A model generated the notes under the pieces. That model was given only the letters and a program-made list of their open reading frames with translations, was not told the origin of the DNA and did not search any database. Below, piece by piece: positions 7,251-15,800 of a DNA stretch of 34,416 nt. This DNA comes from Lutimonas sp965365165 (lineage in GTDB: Bacteria; Bacteroidota; Bacteroidia; Flavobacteriales; Flavobacteriaceae). The stretch's first letter is position 1. Every line of letters starts with the position of its first letter. The stretch is from contig CBDUAP010000005.1 of assembly GCA_965365165.1 (NCBI GenBank), forward strand, positions 1 to 34,416. Direction: 5' to 3'. The position numbers were made by a program, and so were the translations under genes.

Positions 7251-7283
7251 CAAATATAGGAAAACGATTAAAAACATTATCAA
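7251..7283 (-). promoter_or_regulatory. Promoter of the 60-residue proline-run protein (TTG-N22-TATATTTG)
   Basis: On the minus strand TTG (7281-7283) is followed after 22 bp by TATATTTG (7251-7258), a complete TAnnTTTG match. The start point would be near 7245, leaving a leader of about 45 nt. The region 7284-7447 beyond it is AT-rich and shows nothing else recognisable. Confidence 0.65.
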
Positions 7284-7447
7284 CAACAATCATTAATTTT
7301 TCTATATTAATTTCTTTGCTGGCTGAAAGGTAAACAATAAAAACGCTTACTTAGTATAAAATTAATATTTTTAAACTCAAAAAAAAAACAATAATTGAAA
7401 TTATTTGGCTCAAAAAAACAAATCGCCACAATACCAGTTACTTTGAC

Positions 7448-7479
7448 AAAAAAAAGCCCGAAATAAAAAATCGGGCTTT
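7448..7479 (-). terminator. Intrinsic terminator after the tRNA
   Basis: AAAGCCCGA and TCGGGCTTT pair around an AT-rich loop, and the minus strand continues with a run of T (A run at 7448-7455). It begins three bases beyond the tRNA 3' end, so the tRNA is a single-gene transcript. Confidence 0.85.
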
Positions 7480-7482
7480 CGG

Positions 7483-7556
7483 TGGACCCACTAGGGCTCG
7501 AACCTAGGACCACCTGATTATGAGTCAGGTGCTCTAACCAACTGAGCTATGGGTCC
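7483..7556 (-). tRNA. tRNA with anticodon CAT (elongator Met or lysidine-type Ile2)
   Basis: 74 nt, fully cloverleaf-compatible: acceptor GGACCCA/TGGGTCC, D arm GCTC/GAGC, anticodon stem CCTGA/TCAGG with loop CTCATAA (anticodon CAT), 5-nt variable loop, T arm CTAGG/CCTAG with loop TTCGAGC, discriminator A. The 3' CCA is not encoded (the next bases read CCG). It is not the initiator form, since positions 1 and 72 form a G-C pair. The acceptor stem has C4-G69 and C5-G68, which are determinants of the lysidine synthase TilS in E. coli, so an AUA-reading Ile2 tRNA is a serious alternative to elongator Met. Confidence 0.95.
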
Positions 7557-7568
7557 GAAATCGGAGTG

Positions 7569-7599
7569 CAATATTACTATTTTTTTTAGTCTTGTACAA
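7569..7599 (-). promoter_or_regulatory. Candidate promoter of the CAT tRNA
   Basis: The minus strand has TTG (7597-7599), 20 bp, then TAATATTG (7569-7576), one base off the TAnnTTTG consensus. It ends 12 bp before the mature tRNA 5' end, a sensible distance for a short 5' leader removed by RNase P. Confidence 0.45.
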
Positions 7600-7603
7600 T
7601 AAT

Positions 7604-7611
7604 TATCTTTG
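7604..7611 (+). promoter_or_regulatory. Candidate -7 element for the barrel protein gene
   Basis: TATCTTTG matches TAnnTTTG and lies about 42 nt before the ATG at 7654. No TTG is found 17-23 bp upstream, so only half of a promoter is supported. It would be back to back with the tRNA promoter. Confidence 0.45.
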
Positions 7612-7653
7612 AATAATTAAAATTGAAAATCCAACCCCCAAAAATCAAAAAAC

Positions 7654-8238
7654 ATGATCCACCGCCTGTTCCTTTCATTTTGTTTTAGTTTCCTTATATT
7701 CTCTGTCGCGGCCCAGGAAAAAGTCGTCATTGAGAACAATCCTGATTATAAATTCCAATCAGAAAAAAGGGCGGAAGAAGCTGCATCGGCGCAAAAGAGG
7801 AAAAACGATACCTTTCAAAGAACCTGGAGTTTTGGAGGGAATATTGGATTCTCTTTTTGGAACGGTGGAACGGATATTTTACTGGCTCCTAAAGCCTATT
7901 ACAATGTTTCACCTAAATTTATCACCGGTTTCGGTGTCACCTATATTTATTCCGACTATGATGACAGGTTTTTCGGCTACCATCAGAATTCGATCGGAGG
8001 AAGTATCATGGCGGCGGTCAGACCCGTTCCAATGCTGCAGCTTTCAGCAGAATATGAGGCCCTTCATACCAACAGAGGAGGCTACAGGGCAGATCAATAC
8101 TGGAATAATGCAATATATTTAGGGGCAGCATTTGTTGCCGGAAATGTATCCTTCGGATTCAGGTATGACGTTTTATATGATGCAAATAGAAGTGTATATG
8201 GATCTGCCTGGAACCCAGTTATCGGTTTTTACTTTTAA
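7654..8238 (+). CDS. Outer-membrane beta-barrel protein of a flavobacterial family
   Basis: 194 residues. A signal peptide ending SVAAQ is cleaved before E22. After a charged stretch (about 30-50) the rest alternates aromatic and polar residues in strand-sized blocks (SFGGNIGFSFWNGGTDILLA, YNVSPKFITGFGVTYIYSDY, GNVSFGFRYDVLYD) and ends with an aromatic, FYF, as outer-membrane barrels do; about eight strands fit the length. Relatives in Flavobacteria are sometimes labelled alpha-ketoglutarate decarboxylase, which the sequence does not support: there are no thiamine-binding motifs. Function unknown, perhaps a small porin or structural barrel. Its last 20 bases overlap the 3' end of the opposite gene. 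Confidence 0.8.
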   Translation: MIHRLFLSFCFSFLIFSVAAQEKVVIENNPDYKFQSEKRAEEAASAQKRKNDTFQRTWSFGGNIGFSFWNGGTDILLAPKAYYNVSPKFITGFGVTYIYSDYDDRFFGYHQNSIGGSIMAAVRPVPMLQLSAEYEALHTNRGGYRADQYWNNAIYLGAAFVAGNVSFGFRYDVLYDANRSVYGSAWNPVIGFYF

Positions 8239-8572
8239 ACCATACTTTCTGCCATTCCCGCTGCAGTACGATCCATGTCACTTTTTCAGACAGGACCAAA
8301 GGATCAGATTCTTTGAGGGAATTCAAAAGATTTTCCGAAACGTCAACACGGTATAAAAAATTAAGATACCCGTCAAAATCAGTTTTGATGCACTCTAACA
8401 AAAAAGATTGCAATTGCTTGACGATATCCTTGGCGTCTGTTTTATGAGCAATTCTAAAGCCAGGACCTGCCAACTCAATGTCTTTGTTCAATTGATCAAT
8501 GAGTTTGTGCAACAGTTCCTTGTTCTTAATTTCCTTCAAAAGGGAAGGGCCTAATGGTTTATCCGGAGACAT
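8219..8572 (-). CDS. Conserved hypothetical protein coupled to polyprenyl synthase
   Basis: 117 residues, charged, soluble, mostly helical by eye, with no signal peptide, membrane segment or cysteine-rich motif. No known domain was recognised. It begins at the ATG inside TAATG, sharing one base with the stop codon of the polyprenyl synthase, so its translation is probably coupled. The middle part (DIVKQLQSFLLECIKTDFDGYLNFLYRVDVSE) has the look of a small conserved flavobacterial family I recall next to polyprenyl synthases, but I cannot name it. The 3' end overlaps the barrel gene by 20 bp on the other strand. Confidence 0.75.
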   Translation of the reverse strand: MSPDKPLGPSLLKEIKNKELLHKLIDQLNKDIELAGPGFRIAHKTDAKDIVKQLQSFLLECIKTDFDGYLNFLYRVDVSENLLNSLKESDPLVLSEKVTWIVLQREWQKVWFKSKNR

Positions 8573-9537
8573 TATTTTTTTCGTTTCATGAGATCGTTAC
8601 CAAAACTGATCAAGGTATCCTTGGCCTGCTGACCCAATGAAAGTCTCTCCACATTTTTAAAGGCCTTTAGGGTAAACTTCTCTATTTCCTGTAAAAGCAG
8701 ACGGTCTGCCTCATATTTTAAAAATAACTTTTTTACTTCTTCAACTTTTGTCTCAGACTTGCCTTCGGAACCATAAAAGTCCAGTAAAGCTCTCCTGTCT
8801 TTATCATCAGCCAGTTCAAGCGTTTTAATATACAGGTATGTTTTTTTATGCTCCAAAATATCGCCTCCTATTTTTTTGCCAAAAGCAGATGAACCAAAAG
8901 TATCCAGATAATCATCCTGTAATTGAAAGGCAATTCCAAGGTTACGTCCAAATTCATAGATCTCTTCCTGATCCTTATGAAATGCAGAAGCAACAATGGC
9001 TCCCATTCTGAGGGAGCATCCTACAAGGACTGCTGTTTTATAACTGATCATTTTAAAATAGGCTTCCAGATCAACCACCGTCTGAGACTCAAAATCTATA
9101 TCCAGCTGTTGTCCTTCACAAACCTCAATAGCTACCTGGTTAAAAAGGGACATCAGTTCCTTGTATACCCTGCCATCATAATTTTCAAGACGCTGATAGG
9201 AAAGAATCATCAGCGCATCTCCTGACAATATGCCTGTATTCAGATCCCATTTTTTGTGAACGGTATCCTTGCCCCTTCTCAGGTCTGCCTTGTCCATGAT
9301 ATCGTCATGGATCAGGGTAAAATTATGAAACATTTCCACGCATAGTGCTGCCTCCATTGCCTTGTTATAATCGGTGCCAAAAAGATCACAACTCATCAGT
9401 GCAAGTATCGGCCTGATCCTTTTGCCCCCAAGTTGCATGATATATTCAATCGGAAGGTAAAGGTTTTCCGGTTTTTTTATTAATGTCTCCTTTTGCAAAT
9501 GACTCAGAAAAGATTCTTTGTATTGTGTTATATCCAC
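8572..9537 (-). CDS. Polyprenyl diphosphate synthase (trans, FPP/GGPP/octaprenyl type)
   Basis: 321 residues from a GTG start (9537); no in-frame ATG lies upstream. It adds isopentenyl diphosphate units to an allylic primer. Motifs: GGKRIRP (38-43), the first aspartate-rich motif DDIMD (78-82) followed by LRRG, the KT pair near 167, and the second motif QDDYLD (207-212). The first motif is DDxxD, not the DDx4D of bacterial IspA-type FPP synthases, which leans towards a longer product such as GGPP or a quinone side chain. Flavobacteria make menaquinone-6 and carotenoids, either of which could use it; the product length is not decided by the sequence. It heads a two-gene unit with the 117-residue protein. 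Confidence 0.9.
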   Translation of the reverse strand: MDITQYKESFLSHLQKETLIKKPENLYLPIEYIMQLGGKRIRPILALMSCDLFGTDYNKAMEAALCVEMFHNFTLIHDDIMDKADLRRGKDTVHKKWDLNTGILSGDALMILSYQRLENYDGRVYKELMSLFNQVAIEVCEGQQLDIDFESQTVVDLEAYFKMISYKTAVLVGCSLRMGAIVASAFHKDQEEIYEFGRNLGIAFQLQDDYLDTFGSSAFGKKIGGDILEHKKTYLYIKTLELADDKDRRALLDFYGSEGKSETKVEEVKKLFLKYEADRLLLQEIEKFTLKAFKNVERLSLGQQAKDTLISFGNDLMKRKK

Positions 9538-9604
9538 AGCGTTGATTTTCTGTAAAAATAATTATTCTCTGCATACAGGCATCTTTCTTTGCATATTATT
9601 TCTT

Positions 9605-9647
9605 ACAACTGACAGCCAAAAGCAACTCAGGGTGGTCACAACTGACA
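9605..9647. repeat. 10-bp direct repeat in the polyprenyl synthase/TetR intergenic region
   Basis: ACAACTGACA occurs at 9605-9614 and again at 9638-9647, 33 bp apart, or about three helical turns. It lies between the divergent polyprenyl synthase and efflux operon starts. A protein-binding role is possible but unsupported beyond the repetition. Confidence 0.4.
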
Positions 9648-9683
9648 CAATAAAAAAAGGCAATATTAAATTATTGTAAACTT

Positions 9684-9713
9684 AGGAAACTTTTTTTGTG
9701 TTTAAAGTTTCCT
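9684..9713. promoter_or_regulatory. Inverted-repeat operator of the TetR-efflux operon
   Basis: AGGAAACTTT (9684-9693) and AAAGTTTCCT (9704-9713) are perfect 10-bp complements separated by 10 bp. The spacer contains the -33 TTG (9696-9698) of the efflux operon promoter. A dyad of this size placed over a promoter directly before a tetR gene is the usual TetR-family autoregulatory operator, and a bound dimer would block RNA polymerase. Confidence 0.75.
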
Positions 9714-9725
9714 TTCCTATCTTTG
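9696..9725 (+). promoter_or_regulatory. Efflux operon promoter (TTG-N19-TATCTTTG) giving a near-leaderless mRNA
   Basis: TTG (9696-9698), 19 bp, TATCTTTG (9718-9725) is an ideal Bacteroidota promoter. The last base of the -7 element is only 7 nt before the A of the ATG at 9733, so transcription should begin at or within a few bases of the start codon. Confidence 0.75.
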
Positions 9726-9732
9726 CGCCCTT

Positions 9733-10329
9733 ATGAAAGAAAAGATTTTACATAAAGCGGCAGACATGTTTTTGAATCTCGGCTTTAAAAGTGTGACCAT
9801 GGATGACATTGCCATGGAACTGGGTATGTCAAAAAAAACCATTTATTCTCATTTTTCAACAAAATTAAAATTAGTTGAAGCGGCTACCTTTTACGTGCTT
9901 GATAACATCAACGAGACAATCAACACTGTATGTTCGGCGAATCACAATCCCATTGAAGAAATATTTACGATAAAATCAATGGTCCACGACCAGTTGAAAA
10001 ACGAAAAATCCTCGCCGGCTTACCAGCTGCAGAAATACTATCCACGAATATTCAAACAAGTCAAAGAAAAACAATTTGAGTGTGTCAATATATGCATCGT
10101 TGACAATTTAAAAAGAGGGATTCAGGATGGATATTACAGAAAGGATATTGACATCGATTTAATAAGCAGATTCTATTTCAGCGGAAACATGAGTCTTACC
10201 AATTATGATTTATTCCCCATTAATGCTTATGGAATATCTTCTCTTAAGGACGCTTTCCTGGAATATCATGTACGGGCAATCGCTTCTGAAAAGGGACTGA
10301 AAACATTAATAAACATTCTTAAAAAATGA
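9733..10329 (+). CDS. TetR/AcrR family repressor of the efflux operon
   Basis: 198 residues. Residues 1-47 are the TetR DNA-binding domain: KILHKAADMFLNLGFKSVTMDDIAMELGM followed by the recognition helix SKKTIYSHFSTK. The remainder is the helical ligand-binding and dimerisation domain (TetR_C type), without motifs that would identify the ligand. The start is fixed by family alignment: the first residues MKEKILHKA are the usual beginning, even though the promoter leaves virtually no leader. Its last bases overlap tolC by ATGA (10326-10329), so regulator and pump components are translated from one message. It most likely binds the dyad at 9684-9713 and is released by a pump substrate. Confidence 0.93.
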   Translation: MKEKILHKAADMFLNLGFKSVTMDDIAMELGMSKKTIYSHFSTKLKLVEAATFYVLDNINETINTVCSANHNPIEEIFTIKSMVHDQLKNEKSSPAYQLQKYYPRIFKQVKEKQFECVNICIVDNLKRGIQDGYYRKDIDIDLISRFYFSGNMSLTNYDLFPINAYGISSLKDAFLEYHVRAIASEKGLKTLINILKK

Positions 10330-11660
10330 AAAAAACATACGCCTTGTTACTCTTGTTGATCATCAGCATTTCTGCAAAAGCACAGGAATCATTCTCTTTT
10401 TCACTTGATGAGGCAATACAATACGCATTGCAAAATAATTATACGGTTCGAAATGCCGCCCTTGATATTGACGCGGCCGAAAAACAAAAATGGGAAGCCA
10501 CTTCTTTTGGTTTTCCTCAGATTGACGGGACCGTTGATTACCAAAACTGGCTCCAACAGGCGGTCACTTTTATTCCAGCGGAAATAGTTGGCGGCACTCC
10601 CGGAGAATTTGAAGAAGTGGTCTTTGGTGCCAAACAAAACATGAACGCCACGGTTACTTTGAATCAAATCCTCTTTGACGGTTCCTATCTGGTGGGTTTG
10701 CAATCTGCCAAAACCTTTCTTAAAATATCAAACCTTGCCAAAGAAAAAACCGAGCAGAGTATTCGTGAAGCTGTCATTAATGCTTATGGAACTGTTCTCG
10801 TATCGCGTGAAACGATTATAATACTGGAAAAAAATAAAGCCGTATTAGAAAAAAACCTATTCGAGACCCGTGCCCTGATGGAAAATGGGTTTGCAGAAGA
10901 ACAGGACTTCGAGCAACAACAGATTACCTTGTCAAATATCAATAATGAGCTCAATAAAGCCACAAGGCTTGAATTTATTTCCAGGCAAATGTTCAATCTG
11001 ACCCTGGGCATTCCTATTAATCAAACTGTTCTCCTTACAGAATCCCTCGAAAATCTGGCTTTACGGAGTACTGATCTCAATATCATTGAAACCCAGTTTA
11101 ACGTCGAAAATCATATTGATTTTAAAATTGCGGATAACAAGGTTGAATCAGATGCCTTAATGGTGAAATATGAAAAGACCAAGGGAATGCCAACGCTAAA
11201 TGCTTTTATCAACTATTCTCAATTTGCCAATAACAACAATTTTATCTTTTTTGAAAATTCTGGTGACTGGTTCGATTCATCATTGTTTGGAATCAGTTTA
11301 AAGGTACCTATTTTCAGTAGTTTACAAAGAAGTTCCAGAACGCAACAGGCAAAAATTAATTTGACTCAGTCTGAGATTTTACGAAATGAAACTTCCGAAC
11401 AGTTAAAATTACAAGTCTCTACTGCAAAGAATAAATATCAATTCGCTCTTGATCAATTTCAAACCTCAAGTCAAAATCTCGTTCTTGCTGAACGGATTGC
11501 CGATAAAGAACAAATTAAATTCTTTGAAGGGTTAAGCTCCAGCATCAATCTGACCAATGTACAAAATCAACTCTATAGGACCCAGCAGGACTACATTCAA
11601 TCCATCATGGAAATTATACAAACTAAAGTAGAACTAGAAAATGCACTCAACTTATTTTAA
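10326..11660 (+). CDS. TolC-family outer-membrane efflux channel
   Basis: 444 residues with a signal peptide ending SAKAQ (cleavage after about residue 20). Two OEP repeats can be traced: about 25-220 and 235-444, each with a conserved start (SLDEAIQYALQNNYTVRNAALDIDAAE and its counterpart near ESDALMVKYEKTKGMPTLNAFINYS) and long heptad-like helices rich in Gln, Glu and Leu. It forms the trimeric barrel and periplasmic tunnel of a tripartite efflux pump. No N-terminal lipidation cysteine is present, unlike many OprM-type channels. It overlaps the TetR gene by 4 bp and is followed at once by the adaptor gene. Confidence 0.93.
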   Translation: MKKTYALLLLLIISISAKAQESFSFSLDEAIQYALQNNYTVRNAALDIDAAEKQKWEATSFGFPQIDGTVDYQNWLQQAVTFIPAEIVGGTPGEFEEVVFGAKQNMNATVTLNQILFDGSYLVGLQSAKTFLKISNLAKEKTEQSIREAVINAYGTVLVSRETIIILEKNKAVLEKNLFETRALMENGFAEEQDFEQQQITLSNINNELNKATRLEFISRQMFNLTLGIPINQTVLLTESLENLALRSTDLNIIETQFNVENHIDFKIADNKVESDALMVKYEKTKGMPTLNAFINYSQFANNNNFIFFENSGDWFDSSLFGISLKVPIFSSLQRSSRTQQAKINLTQSEILRNETSEQLKLQVSTAKNKYQFALDQFQTSSQNLVLAERIADKEQIKFFEGLSSSINLTNVQNQLYRTQQDYIQSIMEIIQTKVELENALNLF

Positions 11661-11661
11661 A

Positions 11662-12837
11662 ATGAATAAAATCATACCCTTTTTTATCACAATAACCCTT
11701 TTATCCTCTTGTGGGGGAAAAGATACCGGCACCGTAGATTCTGTAATTAAAACGAATGATCTTAAATCGATCCGGCTCAAAAAATCTGAATTGGTACAAC
11801 AGCAACATCAGCTCAACGAGCAGATCAAGCGCCTTGATATTGCCATTTCAGCACTTGACCAAGCGAAGAAAATTCCTCTGGTAACCACTTTTAAACTGGA
11901 GCAACAGCGTTTTGACCATTACATTGAATTGCAAGGAAACGTGACGACCAAGGATATGCTGGTGATTTATCCCGAATTTTCAGGAATTCTCAGCAATGTA
12001 TATGTCAAGGAAGGTCAATGGGTGAATAAAGGTCAGGTCCTGGCAAAAATTGATGATGGCGGTTTAAGCCAACAGCTGGCTCAAATGAAAATTCAACTGG
12101 AACTGGCAAAAACCACCTTTGAACGTCAGCAAAGGCTTTGGGATCAAAAAATTGGCAGTGAAATGCAGTACCTCCAGGCCAAATCAAATTATGAAGCCCA
12201 GACGCAGGCCATTCGGCAGCTGGAACAACAGGTTGCTAAAACCATTATCACCGCACCCTTTTCAGGGACGATCGATGACGTGCTCACAGAACAGGGAAAT
12301 GTGGTACTCCCAGGACAAACACCTCTTATGAGGCTGATAAACCTGAACAACATGTACATTGTTACAGACGTGCCGGAAAAGTATATTGCTGACATTACAA
12401 AAAACAAAGGCGTTGAAATAGAATTCCCTATCCTGGGGAAAAAAATGATTTCCAAAGTAAGACAGGTGGGAGATTTTATCAATCCCGGGAACAGGACATT
12501 CAGGGTAGAAGTAGCGATACCCCAAAAAAACAGTTCCATCAAACCCAACCTTACCGTAAAATTGAGAATCAACGACTATTCCAACGAAAAAGCCTTACTG
12601 CTGCCTCAAAGCATCATATCAGAAAATGCAAGTGGAGAACAATACATCTATGCGGTCAGAGACATTGAAAATGATGATGAAGCAACAGCCGAAAAAATGA
12701 TTGTCGAAACCGGGATGACCCAGGGAGATGTCATCGAGGTCATCAAAGGGCTTGAGCCGGGCATTCAAATTATTCTTGAAGGCGCAAGAAGTGTGAATGA
12801 AGGACAAAAGGTCAAAATCATCAAGCAAGCCTCCTAA
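11662..12837 (+). CDS. RND efflux periplasmic adaptor (membrane fusion lipoprotein)
   Basis: 391 residues from the ATG at 11662, one base after the tolC stop; the frame is open earlier (ATG at 11641) but that start would add seven residues in front of a proper lipoprotein signal. The signal is MNKIIPFFITITLLSSC with lipobox LSSC, so C17 becomes lipidated. Order of domains: an N-terminal coiled coil (about 30-65), barrel-sandwich hybrid halves (VYPEFSGILSNVYVKEGQWVNKGQVLAKID and TIITAPFSGTIDDVLTEQGNVVLPGQ) flanking the alpha-hairpin (about 135-185), a beta barrel, and a membrane-proximal domain ending VNEGQKVKIIKQ. It bridges the RND permease and TolC. Confidence 0.92.
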   Translation: MNKIIPFFITITLLSSCGGKDTGTVDSVIKTNDLKSIRLKKSELVQQQHQLNEQIKRLDIAISALDQAKKIPLVTTFKLEQQRFDHYIELQGNVTTKDMLVIYPEFSGILSNVYVKEGQWVNKGQVLAKIDDGGLSQQLAQMKIQLELAKTTFERQQRLWDQKIGSEMQYLQAKSNYEAQTQAIRQLEQQVAKTIITAPFSGTIDDVLTEQGNVVLPGQTPLMRLINLNNMYIVTDVPEKYIADITKNKGVEIEFPILGKKMISKVRQVGDFINPGNRTFRVEVAIPQKNSSIKPNLTVKLRINDYSNEKALLLPQSIISENASGEQYIYAVRDIENDDEATAEKMIVETGMTQGDVIEVIKGLEPGIQIILEGARSVNEGQKVKIIKQAS

Positions 12838-12839
12838 TC

Positions 12840-15800
12840 ATGGTAGAAAAGAAAAAAACGTTCGATAAAGAATTTGCCTTGTCCTCATGGGCCATCAACA
12901 ATAAGACGACCATTTACGTCATAATCCTTATGATTTTGATCTCGGGCATTGGTGCATATAACAGCATGCCCCGTGAAAACTTTCCTGAAATAAAGGAAAC
13001 AAAAATTTATGTGAGTTCACTCTACCCGGGCAATACTGCAGAGGATATTGAAAAATTATTGACGGATCCGTTGGAAGATAAATTAAAAACGATTTCCAAT
13101 GTAGTTGAGATCACCTCTACTTCTCAAGAAGATTATTCAATGCTTATAATTGAGTTTGACGAGAACATCAATGTTGATGCCGCCAAGCAAAAAGTAAAAG
13201 ATGAAATTGATTCGGAAGCAGCAAGCGAAGACTGGCCAACTTTCAATGATGCAAAAGTAGAACCCAATGTATTTGAATTGAGCCTTTCAGAAGAAATGCC
13301 CATCCTGAATATCAATATCTCAGGTGATTATCCCGTGGAAAAACTCAAAGAATATGGAGAATATCTGGAAGATGAAATAGAAGGTTTACTGGAGATCAAA
13401 CAGGTTGACATCAGGGGTGCACAGGAAAAGGAAGTCGAAATTGCCGTGGATATATATAAAATGATGGCTGCCAAAGTAAGTTTTGATGACGTGATCAATG
13501 CCGTCAGCGGTGGCAACTTAACCATGTCAGCCGGCAACCTGGTTTCAAGCGGTCAAAGACGGACCATAAGGATCATAGGGGAAATTGAGGACCCTTCAGA
13601 ATTGAACACTTTTGTTGTCAAATCAGAAAACAATTTTCCGATTTACCTCAAAGACATAGCCGAGGTTTCTTTTAAAGAAAAAGAAAGGACAACCTATGCC
13701 CGTAACTTTGGTGAAGTCGTGGTCATGCTTGACGTAAAGAAAAGAGCAGGCAAGAATATGGTTGATGCTGCTGAGAAAATCAGAATGATCGTTGAAGAAG
13801 CAAGGATCAATGTGTTCCCAAGCGACCTTAAAATTTCAATTACCAATGACCAATCCTCAAAAACCATAGGCCAGGTAGATGATCTGGTCAATAATATCGT
13901 ATTCGGAATCATATTGGTGGTTACGGTATTAATGTTCTTTTTAGGGTTTAGAAATGCCTTATTTGTGGGCTTCGCCATTCCCATGTCGATGCTTTTGTCA
14001 TTGATGATACTCAATGCCCTGGGCTACACTTTGAATACCATGATCCTTTTTGGATTGATCATGGGGCTGGGGATGCTGGTTGACAATGGTATCGTTGTGG
14101 TTGAAAATGTATACCGCCTCATGGATGAAGAAGGCATGGATCGAAAGGCGGCGGCCAAAAAAGGTATCAGTGAGATTGCTTTTCCCATTATCATATCTAC
14201 GGCAACCACCGTTGCAGCCTTTATCCCGCTGGGGATGTGGCCCGGTATGACAGGAGAGTTCATGATCTACTTGCCAATTACTTTATCAGTAGTCCTGGGG
14301 TCTTCCCTTTTCGTCGCAATCTTTTTTAACGCTGTCCTGGTTTCTCAATTCATGAGTATTCACGACAAAGACATGTCTCGTAAAAATATCATATCGGTAT
14401 CTGCCATACTGATCCTTTTTGGCCTGCTTATTATCATTGTCGGGGGGCCTTACAGGTTGCTGGGCTCAATTATGGTCATTACTGCCGCCATGCTTTGGGC
14501 TTACAGACTGGCTCTTAGGAAAATGGCAAAGTATTTTCAAAGCAATATTTTAAGTAAATGGGAACGGTTCTATGAGAGAAATTTAAAAAGGTCCCTCAAA
14601 GGATGGAAGCCCTATGCTATAACCCTGGGCACAATATTTCTGCTATTGATCGCTTTTGGGGGCTTCGGTGCATCCATCGTATCCCAAAGAACCAAGGTTG
14701 AATTTTTTCCTGACAACAAGCCAAATCAAATCATCGTATATATTGAGTACCCGGAAGGCACAGATATTGAAAAAACCAATCAGATGACCAAGGAGATTGA
14801 AGACAGGGTATACACCTTGCTTCAAGATGACATGTATATGGATGATGGATATAACTTTATGGTGGAAAGTGCCGTAGCCCAGGTAGGAGAAGGAGCAGGA
14901 AATCCTCAAACGGAAAGTGGTTCTGTATCGGAAATGCCACACAAAGGGAAAATCACGGCTTCCATGCGTGAATTCAAATTCAGGAGAGGGAAAGACAGCG
15001 AGGATCTAAGACAAAGAATTCAGGAATCTCTGGTTGGTGTTTATCCCGGGGTAGCCATCAGTGTTGAAAAAGAAGCCATTGGTCCCCCGGTAGGATACCC
15101 TATCAATATTGAGATCGAAGGTGATGATTACGCTGAACTGATCCATACTGCAGAACGCATAAAAGATTTTATCAACCTGCAGAGTATTGAAGGAATTGAT
15201 GAATTGAAAATTGATGTCAACCGGTCGAAGCCCTCGATGTATGTTACCATTGACAGAAGAAAAGCCGGAGAGCTCGGTGTCAAAGCGGGACAGGTTGGTC
15301 AACAGCTCAGAAATTCAATCTTCGGGGCCAAGGCGGGAATTTACAAGGAAGAAGGTGAAGATTATGACATTTATGTCCGATTCAATGAAAGAGACAAGTA
15401 TAATAAAAGTGCCCTTTTTAATCAAAAGATTACCTTCAGAGATCCTGCAACGGGTAAAATCAAGGAAGTTCCGGTTTCGGCGGTAACAAGTCAAAAAAAT
15501 AATTCGGGATTCAGTGCGATCAAACACAAAGACGTCAAGAGAGTAGTAACACTATATTCTGCTTTGTCTCCGGGGTTCACTGATGCAGGAGCCATTGTAA
15601 ACCGTATCCAGGCAGAAATGGAGGGCTTCTCTGAGCTCCCCAATGGCATTAAAATTGATTTTACAGGTCAGATTGAAGAACAAAACAAACAAATGGCTTT
15701 TTTAATGGGCGCTTTTTTCTCTGGACTTGGACTGATCTTTCTCATTTTGATTTTTCAGTTCAACTCTGTGTCAAAACCGGGAATTATCATGATGGCAATC

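Noticed and set aside
7307..7513. 68-codon open frame across the tRNA region, minus strand
   Set aside because: It runs into the tRNA and its terminator and has a low-complexity composition; the tRNA explains the sequence.
7654..8238. Annotation as alpha-ketoglutarate decarboxylase
   Set aside because: The protein has a signal peptide and barrel strands and no thiamine-binding or dehydrogenase motif; the name is a propagated label.
8132..8356. 74-codon plus-strand frame at the end of the barrel gene
   Set aside because: It overlaps two better supported genes, in another frame of one and antisense to the other, with no family resemblance.
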